From Streptosporangium sp040640155 (lineage in GTDB: Bacteria > Actinomycetota > Actinomycetes > Streptosporangiales > Streptosporangiaceae): a stretch of DNA of 64,000 nt. Positions 17,270-25,113 of the stretch are shown in pieces. Location of the stretch: the NCBI RefSeq assembly GCF_040640155.1, contig NZ_JBFABE010000032.1, positions 1-64,000 on the forward strand, given 5' to 3'. The position numbers were made by a program, and so were the translations under genes. Under the pieces are notes generated by a model. The model searched no databases, had not been told where the DNA came from, and was given only the letters and a program-made list of their open reading frames with translations. Positions within the stretch are counted from its first letter, which is position 1. Every line of letters begins with the position of its first letter.

Positions 17270-18403
17270 TTAAACTCCGCTGAACACCCTGTTGACGTCG
17301 GCCGTGGCGAGCACCCCGAAGATCTCGCCACCGCGTTCCACCAGGAGATACTCCCCCGCCGGGGACTCGCGCATGGCGTCGATCAGCGGCTCGCCCTCCA
17401 GGTCGGCGGCCAGCACCAGCGACGGCTCCAGGCTGCGCGCGAGCGAACCGGCCGTCACCCAGGGGCGGCGGACCTCCGGGGTGGCCTCCACCGCGACCCC
17501 GTTGACGATCCCGGTGGGACGGCCCTCGTGGTCGACCACGACCATCGCCCCGGCCTGCGCCTCCACCACCCGGCGCAGGGCCTCGGCCAGCGGCACGTCG
17601 CCGGTGATCACGATGGCCCGCCGGGCCAGGGCGCGGGCGCTGACCTGCGGGATACGGGCCCGCACCCGGGCGCCGCGCAGCGCCTGCGTGGCGCCGAACC
17701 AGATGAAGGAGGCCAGCACCAGCGACCAGATCAGGTTGATCGTGTCGGGCTCCTGGCCGGTCACCAGGGCCAGCCCGACGGGGATCACGACCAGGGCCAC
17801 GGCCAGCCCCCTGCCGACCCAGGCCGCCACGACGGTGCCGGTGCCGGGCCTGCCGGTGGCCTTCCACACGCCCGCCCGCAGCATGCGGCCGCCGTCGAGC
17901 GGCAGCCCCGGCAGCAGGTTGAAGATCCCGACGATCAGGTTGGAGAACCAGAGCTGGAAGATCAGGACGCCGGGGATCGTGTCCGGGGGGGCGAACTGCG
18001 AGACGGCGAAGCCGATCCCCGCCAGCCCCAGCGAGAGCAGCGGCCCGGCGAAGGCCACCATGAACTCCCGGCCCGGGGTCTCCGGCTCGCGCTCGATCTC
18101 CGAGACGCCGCCCAGCAGGTAGAGGGTGACGCTCCGGACGGGCAGGCCGTACATCCTGGCGACCACGCAGTGCGCCAGCTCGTGCAGGAGCACCGAGACG
18201 TACAGCAGCACCGCGAAGACGAACGAGACGAGGTAGGTCATCGGGACGCTCAGCTCGGGCAGCCAGGAGGCCACCACGCGCTGGAAGACGTAGGTGATGA
18301 ACGCCGCCACGATGAACCAGGTCGGCGAGACGTAGACCGGGATGCCGAACGGACGCCCCATCCGCAGTCCCCGGCTGTCCCGGCGCGGGCTCTCGCTGCT
18401 CAC
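17270..18403 (-). CDS. site-2-type M50 metalloprotease with C-terminal CBS pair
   Basis: The 377-aa integral membrane protease has HELAH (74-78) in one helix and LDGGR (169-173) in another, the zinc ligands of the SpoIVFB/S2P group. Two CBS domains follow at about 250-375 and may sense adenine nucleotides. It probably cleaves a transmembrane substrate. The GTG at 18403 is the first plausible start; MGRPFGIPVYV (Met15) is an alternative. It is divergent from the RecB-like nuclease gene. Both are familiar neighbours of trmI-arc in actinobacteria but here are 11 kb away. Confidence 0.9.
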   Translation of the reverse strand: MSSESPRRDSRGLRMGRPFGIPVYVSPTWFIVAAFITYVFQRVVASWLPELSVPMTYLVSFVFAVLLYVSVLLHELAHCVVARMYGLPVRSVTLYLLGGVSEIEREPETPGREFMVAFAGPLLSLGLAGIGFAVSQFAPPDTIPGVLIFQLWFSNLIVGIFNLLPGLPLDGGRMLRAGVWKATGRPGTGTVVAAWVGRGLAVALVVIPVGLALVTGQEPDTINLIWSLVLASFIWFGATQALRGARVRARIPQVSARALARRAIVITGDVPLAEALRRVVEAQAGAMVVVDHEGRPTGIVNGVAVEATPEVRRPWVTAGSLARSLEPSLVLAADLEGEPLIDAMRESPAGEYLLVERGGEIFGVLATADVNRVFSGV

Positions 18404-18528
18404 CGCTGGCTCACCACTCCTCGTTCAATTCCGCTCTCAGGCCTCGATGGTACGCGCCGGAGCGGCCCGGCAGACGCCGCGGGGCGTCCGGGGCGCGAAC
18501 TGTCGTCAGCGTGACCTACAGTGCGGTC

Positions 18529-19368
18529 ATGTCGACGTCCGAGCCCACGATCATCGGAGCCCTGTCGCCGTCGCGCGCGGGCGACTTCATGACGTGCCCG
18601 CTGCTCTACCGTTTCCGGGTGATCGACCGGCTTCCCGAGCCGCCGTCGCCCGCCATGGTGCGCGGCACGATGGTCCACTCGGTTCTCGAACGCCTGTACG
18701 ATCTGCCCGCCCCCGAGCGGACGCTCGACGCGGCCCAGGACCTGCTGGAGCCCCAGTGGCGCAAGCTCCTGGAACAGGAGCCGTCGTACGCCGAGATGTT
18801 CGGCGACGACCAGGAGCGCGCCCAGTGGCTGGCGCGGGCCCGCGTCATGCTGGAGCGCTACTTCACCCTGGAGGACCCCACCGGCCTGGAACCCGCCGAG
18901 CGGGAGCTCTACGTGGAGGCGGTGCTCGGCAGCGGCCTGCTGCTGCGCGGCTACATCGACCGGCTGGACGTGGCGCCCACCGGCGAGGTCCGCGTCGTCG
19001 ACTACAAGACCGGAAGCGCCCCCGGGCCCGCCTTCGAGGCCAGGGCGCTGTTCCAGATGAAGTTCTACGCGCTGGTGCTCTGGCGGCTGCGCGGCTCGGT
19101 GCCCCGCCTGCTCCAGCTGATGTACCTGGGCGGTGAAGGCGAGATCCTGCGCTACAGCCCCGACGAGGCCGACCTGCTGGCCACCGAGCGCAAGGTCTGG
19201 GCCCTGTGGCAGGCGATCGAGCGGGCCCTGGAGACGGGCGAGTGGCGCGCCCGGCCCAGCAGGCTGTGCGGCTGGTGCAACTACAAGGACCTGTGCCCGG
19301 AGTTCGGCGGCACTCCCCCACCGCTCCCGGCCCGCCAACCGGGCGACACTGTGTCACGGCGACGCTAA
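18529..19368 (+). CDS. RecB-family (PD-(D/E)XK) nuclease with Fe-S cysteines
   Basis: This single-domain 279-aa homologue of the RecB/AddB/Cas4 nuclease domain has RGTMVHSVLERL (the His of motif I), GYIDRLDV, and VVDYKTGS (motif III, D...K). A Cys in MTCPLLYRF pairs with the C-terminal CGWCNYKDLC cluster to make the four ligands of a 4Fe-4S cluster. It acts on DNA ends, but the biological role of this stand-alone type is unproven. The ATG at 18529 is preferred over an upstream ATG at 18511. Its stop codon lies inside the left arm of a large inverted repeat. Confidence 0.85.
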   Translation: MSTSEPTIIGALSPSRAGDFMTCPLLYRFRVIDRLPEPPSPAMVRGTMVHSVLERLYDLPAPERTLDAAQDLLEPQWRKLLEQEPSYAEMFGDDQERAQWLARARVMLERYFTLEDPTGLEPAERELYVEAVLGSGLLLRGYIDRLDVAPTGEVRVVDYKTGSAPGPAFEARALFQMKFYALVLWRLRGSVPRLLQLMYLGGEGEILRYSPDEADLLATERKVWALWQAIERALETGEWRARPSRLCGWCNYKDLCPEFGGTPPPLPARQPGDTVSRRR

Positions 19369-19475
19369 CGCGTCGCGGTGAGGCCGCTGGGATCCGGCTC
19401 CTTCCCTCGTCGGACGGGGTCGTTCGTTCCTCACGACCCCGTCCTCCTCAGTCCAGTCGCCGGCGCGGCCTCACG
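19359..19475. repeat. left arm of inverted repeat facing the 19.7-20.04 kb repeat block
   Basis: 19359-19411 is a reverse-complement copy, with about five mismatches in 53 bp, of the 80-bp units at 19802-20041. 19446-19475 is a reverse-complement copy, with one mismatch, of the 35-bp units at 19701-19800. The order is therefore B'-A' then A-A-A-B-B-B in mirror arrangement around the sequence gap. The arm begins inside the last codons of the RecB-like gene. Confidence 0.85.
19412..19444. terminator. 12-bp perfect stem hairpin after the RecB-like gene
   Basis: GGACGGGGTCGT and ACGACCCCGTCC are separated by a nine-base loop, 43 bp past the RecB-like stop. There is no T-run. It probably ends transcription of that gene and, in the other direction, of the truncated minus-strand gene at 19490. 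Confidence 0.6.
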
Positions 19476-19489
19476 GGAGTCCCACAGGG

Positions 19490-19601
19490 TCAGGGGAGGG
19501 TGATTCCCGCGTGCTTGCCGAGAAGCGGTTCGAGGGAGGCCACAACGGCATCGCCGTAGAGGGGGACGTACCCTCGAAACGCTCCCTGGGGACTCGTGCG
19601 A
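19490..19601 (-). CDS. 3' end of an unidentified gene truncated by the assembly gap
   Basis: Reading the minus strand from the gap edge gives an open, protein-like frame containing GYVPLYGDAVVASLEPLLG, ending KHAGITLP and a TGA stop at 19490. About 36 residues are visible; the rest lies in the N-run. Third-position GC looks lower than in the neighbours. I cannot name the family. It could be chance coding potential, but residue composition and clean termination argue for a real C-terminus. Confidence 0.35.
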
Positions 19602-19697
19602 NNNNNNNNNNNNNNNNNNNNNNNNNNNNNNNNNNNNNNNNNNNNNNNNNNNNNNNNNNNNNNNNNNNNNNNNNNNNNNNNNNNNNNNNNNNNNNNN
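19602..19697. other. assembly gap (96 Ns)
   Basis: The sequence is unresolved here. The gap is embedded in tandem and inverted repeats, which probably caused the assembly break; its true length may differ from 96 bp. Confidence 0.99.
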
Positions 19698-19700
19698 CGG

Positions 19701-19800
19701 AGGCCGCGCCGGGGACTGGACCGAGGAGCGCCGTGAGGCCGCGCCGGGGACTGGACCGAGGAGCGCCGTGAGGCCGCGCCGGGGACTGGACTGAGGAGCG
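19701..19800. repeat. 35-bp tandem repeats (type A), about 3 copies from the gap edge
   Basis: Units begin AGGCCGCGCCGGGGACTGG at 19701, 19736 and 19771, nearly identical, with the last copy turning into the type B units. More copies may lie within the N-run. Confidence 0.9.
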
Positions 19801-19801
19801 A

Positions 19802-20041
19802 AGGAGCGGAGCGGATGAGTGACGAGGGAAGGAGCCGGATTCGAGCGGCCTCACCACGACGCGACAGCGTCGCAGATAAGCAGGAGCGGAGCGGATGAGT
19901 GACGAGGGAAGGAGCCGGGTTCGAGCGGCCTCACCGCGACGCGACAGCGTCGCAGATAAGCAGGAGCGGAGCGGATGAGTGACGAGGGAAGGAGCCGGAT
20001 TCGAGCGGCCTCACCGCGACGCGACAGCGTCGCCACCGACA
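19802..20041. repeat. 80-bp tandem repeats (type B), 3 copies
   Basis: Units start at 19802, 19882 and 19962 (AGGAGCGGAGCGGATGAGTG) and are almost identical. Each carries an internal hairpin CGACGC-GACA-GCGTCG near its end. The third copy runs to within 15-20 bp of the sensor-kinase start, so the kinase promoter, if local, is inside the repeat. Confidence 0.9.
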
Positions 20042-20055
20042 CAGCGTCACCATTG

Positions 20056-21060
20056 ATGCGTCCGTCTCTCCTTCTTTTTCTGGTCTGTCTGGGGCAGGTG
20101 GGGCTGGCCGCGGCGGGGCCGGTCGCGGCGGGGTGGGCCTCGTGGCCGCTCCTGGGGGTGGCCCTGGCGCTGGTCTACGTGATCGCCTCCCGGCGGGGCC
20201 TGGCGCTCAGCCTGTTCGCGCCGGCGCTGGCGGTGACCGCCTATCTGCTGTCGTCCGTGGTGGACGGCGGGACCGGCCGGTGGAGCACCCACCTGCTGGT
20301 GGTCGTCCTCGCCGCCTCGCTCTGGGTGGCCGGGCGGAGCGTGCGGCTGCGCCGGGCCTACCAGGCGGAGCTGGGTGACCGGGACCGGCGGATGGAACGC
20401 GCCCGCGAGGCCGACACCCGGGCCGCCAGGGCCGAGGAGCGCTCCCGCATCGCCCGCGAGCTGCACGACGTGGTCGCCCACCACGTGAGCGTGATGACCG
20501 TGCAGGCCGCGGCGGCGCGGCGGGTGCTGGCCAGCGACCCCGACGGGGCCCGGGAGGCCCTGTCCGCGATCGAGCAGCTCGGCAGGACCGCGATGGCGGA
20601 GATGCGGAGCATCGTGGGGGTGCTGAGGACCGACGCCACCCCGGCCGAGCGCGGACCCCAGCCCGGGGTACGGGAGATCCCCGCACTGATCGTCCAGATG
20701 CGCGAGGCCGGGCTGCGGACGCAGCTGTCGATCGAGGGCGAGCGGGAGACGCTCTCCCCCGGGGTGGACCTGGCGGCCTACCGGCTGGTCCAGGAGGCCC
20801 TCACCAACAGCCTGCGCCACGCCGGGCCGCGGGCGCGGGCCTGGGTGACGGTGCGCCACGAACCGGACGCCCTGGCCGTCTCCGTCGCCGACGACGGCCT
20901 CGGCCCGGGGGCGGGCGGCGACGACGAGGAGGTGACCGGTCACGGACTGGCGGGCATCCGCGAGCGGGTCGCCCTCTATGGTGGACTCCTGAGGATCGGC
21001 CCGCGGCCCGGGGGCGGATTCGAGGTCGATGCCCGGTTTCCTCTCAAGGACACGCGATGA
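20056..21060 (+). CDS. NarL/DesK-type two-component sensor histidine kinase
   Basis: The 334-aa kinase has four or so N-terminal membrane helices (1-110), a short coiled linker, the HisKA_3 dimerisation helix with the phospho-accepting His in IARELHDVVAHHVS, and a HATPase domain (VQEALTNSLRHAG, DDGLGPG and GHGLAGIRERV). The ATG at 20056 follows the repeat block directly; an upstream frame through the repeats is not believed. It overlaps the response regulator by four bases. The signal is unknown. Confidence 0.92.
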   Translation: MRPSLLLFLVCLGQVGLAAAGPVAAGWASWPLLGVALALVYVIASRRGLALSLFAPALAVTAYLLSSVVDGGTGRWSTHLLVVVLAASLWVAGRSVRLRRAYQAELGDRDRRMERAREADTRAARAEERSRIARELHDVVAHHVSVMTVQAAAARRVLASDPDGAREALSAIEQLGRTAMAEMRSIVGVLRTDATPAERGPQPGVREIPALIVQMREAGLRTQLSIEGERETLSPGVDLAAYRLVQEALTNSLRHAGPRARAWVTVRHEPDALAVSVADDGLGPGAGGDDEEVTGHGLAGIRERVALYGGLLRIGPRPGGGFEVDARFPLKDTR

Positions 21061-21740
21061 CGATCCGAGTGCTGCTGGTGGACGACCAGCCGCTGTTGCG
21101 CACCGGTTTCCGGCTGATCCTGGAGGCCGAGGCCGACCTGACCGTGGTCGGCGAGGCCGGGGACGGCAAGGCGGCCCAGGACCAGTCGCGGGCGCTGCTG
21201 CCGGACGTGGTGCTGATGGACATCCGGATGCCCGGGGTGGACGGCATCGAGGCGACCCGCAGGATCGTGCGCGAGGCCGTCGGCGGCGCGCACGTGCCGC
21301 GGGTGCTGGTGCTGACGACCTTCGATCTCGACGAGTACATCGTGGAGGCGCTGCGCGCCGGTGCCAGCGGTTTCCTGCTGAAGGACGTGCCGCCCGAGGA
21401 GCTGGTCCAGGCGATCCGGGTGGTGGCGGCCGGTGACGCCATCGTCGCGCCGAGCGTCACCAGGCGCCTGCTGGACAGGTTCGGCGCCCACCTGCCCTCG
21501 GCCCACCGGCAGTCCACCCCGGCGCGTCTGGACCGGCTGACCGAGCGGGAGCTGGAGGTGCTCCGCCTGATCGCCAGGGGCATGTCCAATGCGGAGATCG
21601 CCGCCGAGCTGGTGGTGAGCGAGACGACCGTCAAGACGCACGTCGGCAACGTGCTCACCAAGCTGGGCCTGCGTGACCGTGTCCAGGCCGTCGTGCTCGC
21701 GTACGAGACCGGGTTGATCACGCCGGGCGCGCTGCCCTGA
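21057..21740 (+). CDS. NarL/FixJ-family response regulator
   Basis: A receiver domain (1-120, phospho-acceptor Asp55 in VVLMDIRMPG, Lys near residue 109 in FLLKD) is followed by a LuxR-type helix-turn-helix (LTERELEVLRLIARGMSNAEIA). At 227 aa it has the usual length. Its ATGA overlap with the kinase gene makes the two an obligate pair. Target genes are not evident; the convergent peptide importer is one candidate by position only. Confidence 0.95.
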   Translation: MTIRVLLVDDQPLLRTGFRLILEAEADLTVVGEAGDGKAAQDQSRALLPDVVLMDIRMPGVDGIEATRRIVREAVGGAHVPRVLVLTTFDLDEYIVEALRAGASGFLLKDVPPEELVQAIRVVAAGDAIVAPSVTRRLLDRFGAHLPSAHRQSTPARLDRLTERELEVLRLIARGMSNAEIAAELVVSETTVKTHVGNVLTKLGLRDRVQAVVLAYETGLITPGALP

Positions 21741-21810
21741 GGAGCCGGGCGCGAACGGGCCCGCGGGGTCGCGGGGGCCGTGGGGCTCGCGGGACCGAGG
21801 ACCCGCGGGG

Positions 21811-21835
21811 CCCGCGAGCTCGCGGAGCTCGCGGG
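21811..21835. terminator. bidirectional hairpin between response regulator and oppF
   Basis: CCCGCGAGCTC-GCG-GAGCTCGCGGG is a perfect 11-bp stem in the 150-bp spacer between convergent genes. It is GC-rich without a T-run. Confidence 0.65.
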
Positions 21836-21890
21836 GCGCCCGCGGGTCGCCCCCGGTCCTTGAGACGCCTCACCGGCGCGACGGGGAGCC

Positions 21891-22991
21891 TCAGTCGGCG
21901 GCGAGGGGCCGCGCGAGGCCCTGCCCGTCGACGGACCCGGCGGGGGCGTTCTCCGGGAAGTGGCAGGCGACCTGGTGGCGGGGGGCCAGCTCGGCCAGGG
22001 GCGGCTCCACCGTCCTGCAGACCTCCTGCGCCTTCCAGCACCGGGTGTGGAACCGGCAGGCGGGCGGAGGGCTGAGCGGGCTGGGCACGTCGCCCTGCAG
22101 CCGGATGCGCTCGCGGTCGTTGCGCCGCTTGACGTCCGGGATGGGGACGGCGGACATCAGCGCGGTGGTGTACGGGTGCATGGGCGACTCGTACAGGTCC
22201 TTGCGGTCGGCCAGCTCGACGATCTTGCCGAGGTACATGACCGCCACCCGGTCGCTGATGTGCCGGACCACCGAAAGGTCGTGCGCGATGACCACGTATG
22301 TCAGGTCGAGCTCGTTCTGCAGGTCCTCCAGCAGGTTGACCACCTGGGCCTGGATGGACACGTCCAGGGCCGAGACCGGCTCGTCGGCGACGATGAGCTT
22401 GGGCTTGAGCGCGAGCGTGCGGGCGATGCCGATGCGCTGGCGCTGCCCGCCGGAGAACTCGTGGGGGTAGCGGTTGTAGTGCTCGGGGTTGAGCCCGACC
22501 AGGGCCAGGATGTCCTGGACCTCTTTCTTGACCCCCTTCTCGGTCTTGACCCCCTGGATGCGGAACGGCGCGCCGACGATGGCGCCGACCGTGTGGCGGG
22601 GGTTGAGCGAGGAGTAGGGGTCCTGGAAGATGATCTGCACGTCGCGGCGGAGCGGCCGGATCTTCGCCTGCGACATGTGGGTGATGTCGTGGCCCTCGAA
22701 GATGACCTTCCCGCCGGTCGGCTCGATGAGCCTGGTGATCATACGTCCGGTCGTGGTCTTGCCGCAGCCGGACTCGCCCACCAGGCCGAGCGTCTCGCCC
22801 TTGCGGACGTCGAAGCTGATCCCGTCGACCGCCTTGACCGCGCCGACCTGACGCTTGAGCAGCCCCTTGGTGACGGGGAAGTGCTTCTCCAGCCCCTGCA
22901 CCGACAGCAGCGGCTCGCTCTCGGGCCCCTGGCGCTCCGGCCGTGCCGCCGAGGTGACCGGGGTGACGGGGTTGTCTGCTCGCTCGCTCAC
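21891..22991 (-). CDS. oppF: oligopeptide ABC transporter ATPase, OppF type
   Basis: The ATP-binding subunit (366 aa) of the peptide importer has Walker A GESGCGKTT, signature SGGQRQR, Walker B LIVADEP and the H-loop IAHDLS. The C-terminal oligopeptide-transporter extension is present, with Cys residues in ACRFHTRC for a possible Fe-S or disulfide site. The GTG start overlaps the oppD stop by four bases. It works as a heterodimer with OppD. It is the last gene of a five-gene opp unit. Confidence 0.93.
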   Translation of the reverse strand: MSERADNPVTPVTSAARPERQGPESEPLLSVQGLEKHFPVTKGLLKRQVGAVKAVDGISFDVRKGETLGLVGESGCGKTTTGRMITRLIEPTGGKVIFEGHDITHMSQAKIRPLRRDVQIIFQDPYSSLNPRHTVGAIVGAPFRIQGVKTEKGVKKEVQDILALVGLNPEHYNRYPHEFSGGQRQRIGIARTLALKPKLIVADEPVSALDVSIQAQVVNLLEDLQNELDLTYVVIAHDLSVVRHISDRVAVMYLGKIVELADRKDLYESPMHPYTTALMSAVPIPDVKRRNDRERIRLQGDVPSPLSPPPACRFHTRCWKAQEVCRTVEPPLAELAPRHQVACHFPENAPAGSVDGQGLARPLAAD

Positions 22992-24025
22992 GAGGACTCC
23001 AGGTTCGCTTTGATCTCGTTCTCCCAGATGTCCAGCCTGACCTCGCGGGGCATGTGGCACCGGACCAGGTGACCGCCCTCGCTCTCCAGCAGTTCGGGCA
23101 CCTCGGTGCTCGACCTCTGCCCGTTGCGGCCGGCGAAGGCGCAGCGCGGGTGGAAGGCGCACCCCGGGGGCACGTTGATCAGGGAGGGCGGCGCACCCTT
23201 GATCGGCATCAGCCGTTCGGTCCGCTCGCGGTCGAGGCGTGGCATCGACCCCAGCAAACCCCATGTGTAGGGGTGCTCGGGCCGCTCGAAGATGTCCTCG
23301 GCCGTGCCGTACTCGATGCCCTTGCCCGCGTACATCACCAGGATGTCGTCCGACAGCTCGGCGACGACGCCCAGGTCGTGGGTGATGACGATCAGCGCGG
23401 CGTTGAAGTCGCGCTGCAGGTCGCGCATCAGGTCCAGGATCTGGGCCTGGACGGTCACGTCGAGGGCCGTGGTGGGCTCGTCGGCGATCAGCAGCTCCGG
23501 GTCGCAGGAGAGGGCCATCGCGATCATCGCGCGCTGCCGCATGCCGCCGGAGAACTCGTGCGGGTAGCTGTCGACGCGCCTGTCCGGCTGGGGGATGCCC
23601 ACCCGGCCCAGCATGTCGACGGCGTGCTTGCGCGCGACCTTCTTGCTGACCTGGTTGTGGATGCGGTACGCCTCCACGATCTGCGCGCCCACGGTGTAGA
23701 AGGGGTGCATCGACGACAGCGGATCCTGGAAGATCATCGCCATCTTCTTGCCCCGCAGCAGCCGGACGTGCTCGGCGGAGGCCGCGACCAGCTCCTCGCC
23801 GTCCAGCCAGATCTCGCCGGAGATCCTGGCGCGGCCGCCCTTGTGCAGCCCGAGGATGCCCAGCGAGGTGACGCTCTTGCCGGAGCCGGACTCGCCGACG
23901 ATGCCGAGCGTCTTGCCCCGCTCCAGCTGGAACGACAGCCCGTCGACGGACCGGACCAGCCCGTCGTCGGTCGGGAAGTGGATCCGCAGGTCTCTCAGTT
24001 CGAGGAAGCTCGTCGGAGCGTTCAT
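22988..24025 (-). CDS. oppD: oligopeptide ABC transporter ATPase, OppD type
   Basis: The 345-aa ATPase has Walker A GESGSGKS, signature SGGMRQR, Walker B LLIADEPTTALD and the H-loop ITHDLG. The C-terminal PPGCAFHPRCAFA segment is typical of OppD/DppD. The start overlaps the oppB stop (ATGA). It pairs with OppF to energise uptake through OppBC. Confidence 0.93.
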   Translation of the reverse strand: MNAPTSFLELRDLRIHFPTDDGLVRSVDGLSFQLERGKTLGIVGESGSGKSVTSLGILGLHKGGRARISGEIWLDGEELVAASAEHVRLLRGKKMAMIFQDPLSSMHPFYTVGAQIVEAYRIHNQVSKKVARKHAVDMLGRVGIPQPDRRVDSYPHEFSGGMRQRAMIAMALSCDPELLIADEPTTALDVTVQAQILDLMRDLQRDFNAALIVITHDLGVVAELSDDILVMYAGKGIEYGTAEDIFERPEHPYTWGLLGSMPRLDRERTERLMPIKGAPPSLINVPPGCAFHPRCAFAGRNGQRSSTEVPELLESEGGHLVRCHMPREVRLDIWENEIKANLESS

Positions 24026-25035
24026 CCCAGCCTCACCCTCGGGTCGACCACCGCGTACAGCAGGTCGACGATCAGACTGGCCACCACCACGAAGAGCGCG
24101 GCGACCATGGTGACGCCCATGATCTTCGGAAGGTCGTTGGACACGATCGCCTGGACCGCGTAGTCGCCGATGCCCTTCAGCGAGAACGTGCTCTCGGTGA
24201 GCACCGCGCCGCCCAGCAGCAGGCCCAGGTCGAGACCGAAGATCGTCAGGATGGGGGTCAGCGCGGCGCGCAGGCCGTGCTTGACGACCACGCTGGACTC
24301 CTTCATGCCCTTGGCCCGCGCCGTGCGGATGTAGTCCTCCCCCATGGTCTCCAGCATTCCCGCCCGGGTCAGCCGCGCGTAGGACGCGGCGTAGAGGAAG
24401 GCGAGCGTGATCCACGGCAGCAGGAGGTTGTAGGCCCACTGCGCCGGGTTCTCCTGAAGGGGCGTGAAGCTTCCGCCCGGCGCGGTGATGCCGAGCCCGT
24501 AGCTGAAGACCACCAGGGAGACGATGCCGGTGAAGAAGATCGGCAGGGAGACCCCGGCGAGCGCGACGCTCATCGCCGCCCGGTCGAAGATCGAGCCTCT
24601 GCGCAGCGCGGACAGCACGCCGACCGAGACCCCGCCGAGCAGCCAGATCACCGAGGCGCCGGCGGCCAGGGACATGGTCACCGGGATGCGGTCGACCAGT
24701 TCCGGCCAGACCGGCTGTCTCTTGATGAAGGAGTAGCCGAAACAGGGGGCGGGGCACTGCTCGATGGCGGCGCCGGTGTCGAACTCGGAGCCGACGAAGA
24801 CACCGCTGATCCAGCGTCCGTACTGCACGGGGATGGGGTCGTTGAACCCCAGCTTCTCCGCCGTGACCGAGATCATCTCCGAGCTGGCGGCCCTGCCCAT
24901 GTACCTGCTGGCGAAGTCCTCCGACGTGGCGCCCGCGAGGCGGGGAACGACGAAGAAGATCGAGAACGTGACCATGCTCACGATGATGAGCATGAGCAGG
25001 GCGCCGATCAGGCGCCGGATGATGTAAGTGACCAC
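24022..25035 (-). CDS. oppB: oligopeptide ABC transporter permease, OppB type
   Basis: The 337-aa permease has six membrane helices; the first (about 9-30) is followed by a periplasmic-side loop of about 90 residues typical of OppB/DppB. The cytoplasmic EAA loop reads DYIRTARAKGMKE, where the coupling helix contacts the ATPases. GTG start. It lies 78 bp downstream of oppA. Confidence 0.93.
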   Translation of the reverse strand: MVTYIIRRLIGALLMLIIVSMVTFSIFFVVPRLAGATSEDFASRYMGRAASSEMISVTAEKLGFNDPIPVQYGRWISGVFVGSEFDTGAAIEQCPAPCFGYSFIKRQPVWPELVDRIPVTMSLAAGASVIWLLGGVSVGVLSALRRGSIFDRAAMSVALAGVSLPIFFTGIVSLVVFSYGLGITAPGGSFTPLQENPAQWAYNLLLPWITLAFLYAASYARLTRAGMLETMGEDYIRTARAKGMKESSVVVKHGLRAALTPILTIFGLDLGLLLGGAVLTESTFSLKGIGDYAVQAIVSNDLPKIMGVTMVAALFVVVASLIVDLLYAVVDPRVRLG

Positions 25036-25113
25036 AGTCCCCCCGGCTCCGGGGACCGGCCTCGTGAGCCGGTCCCCTCAAGCCTCTTCCTTGCTGAACA
25101 GGATCGCCGACGG

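Noticed and set aside
19511..19771. Open frame running through the N-run on the plus strand
   Set aside because: It is open only because Ns cannot contain stops; its residues on either side are repeat-derived.
19701..20041. CRISPR array
   Set aside because: The 35-bp and 80-bp units are contiguous tandem copies without unique spacers, and no cas genes are near. The RecB-like gene has a Cas4-like Fe-S motif but no cas context.
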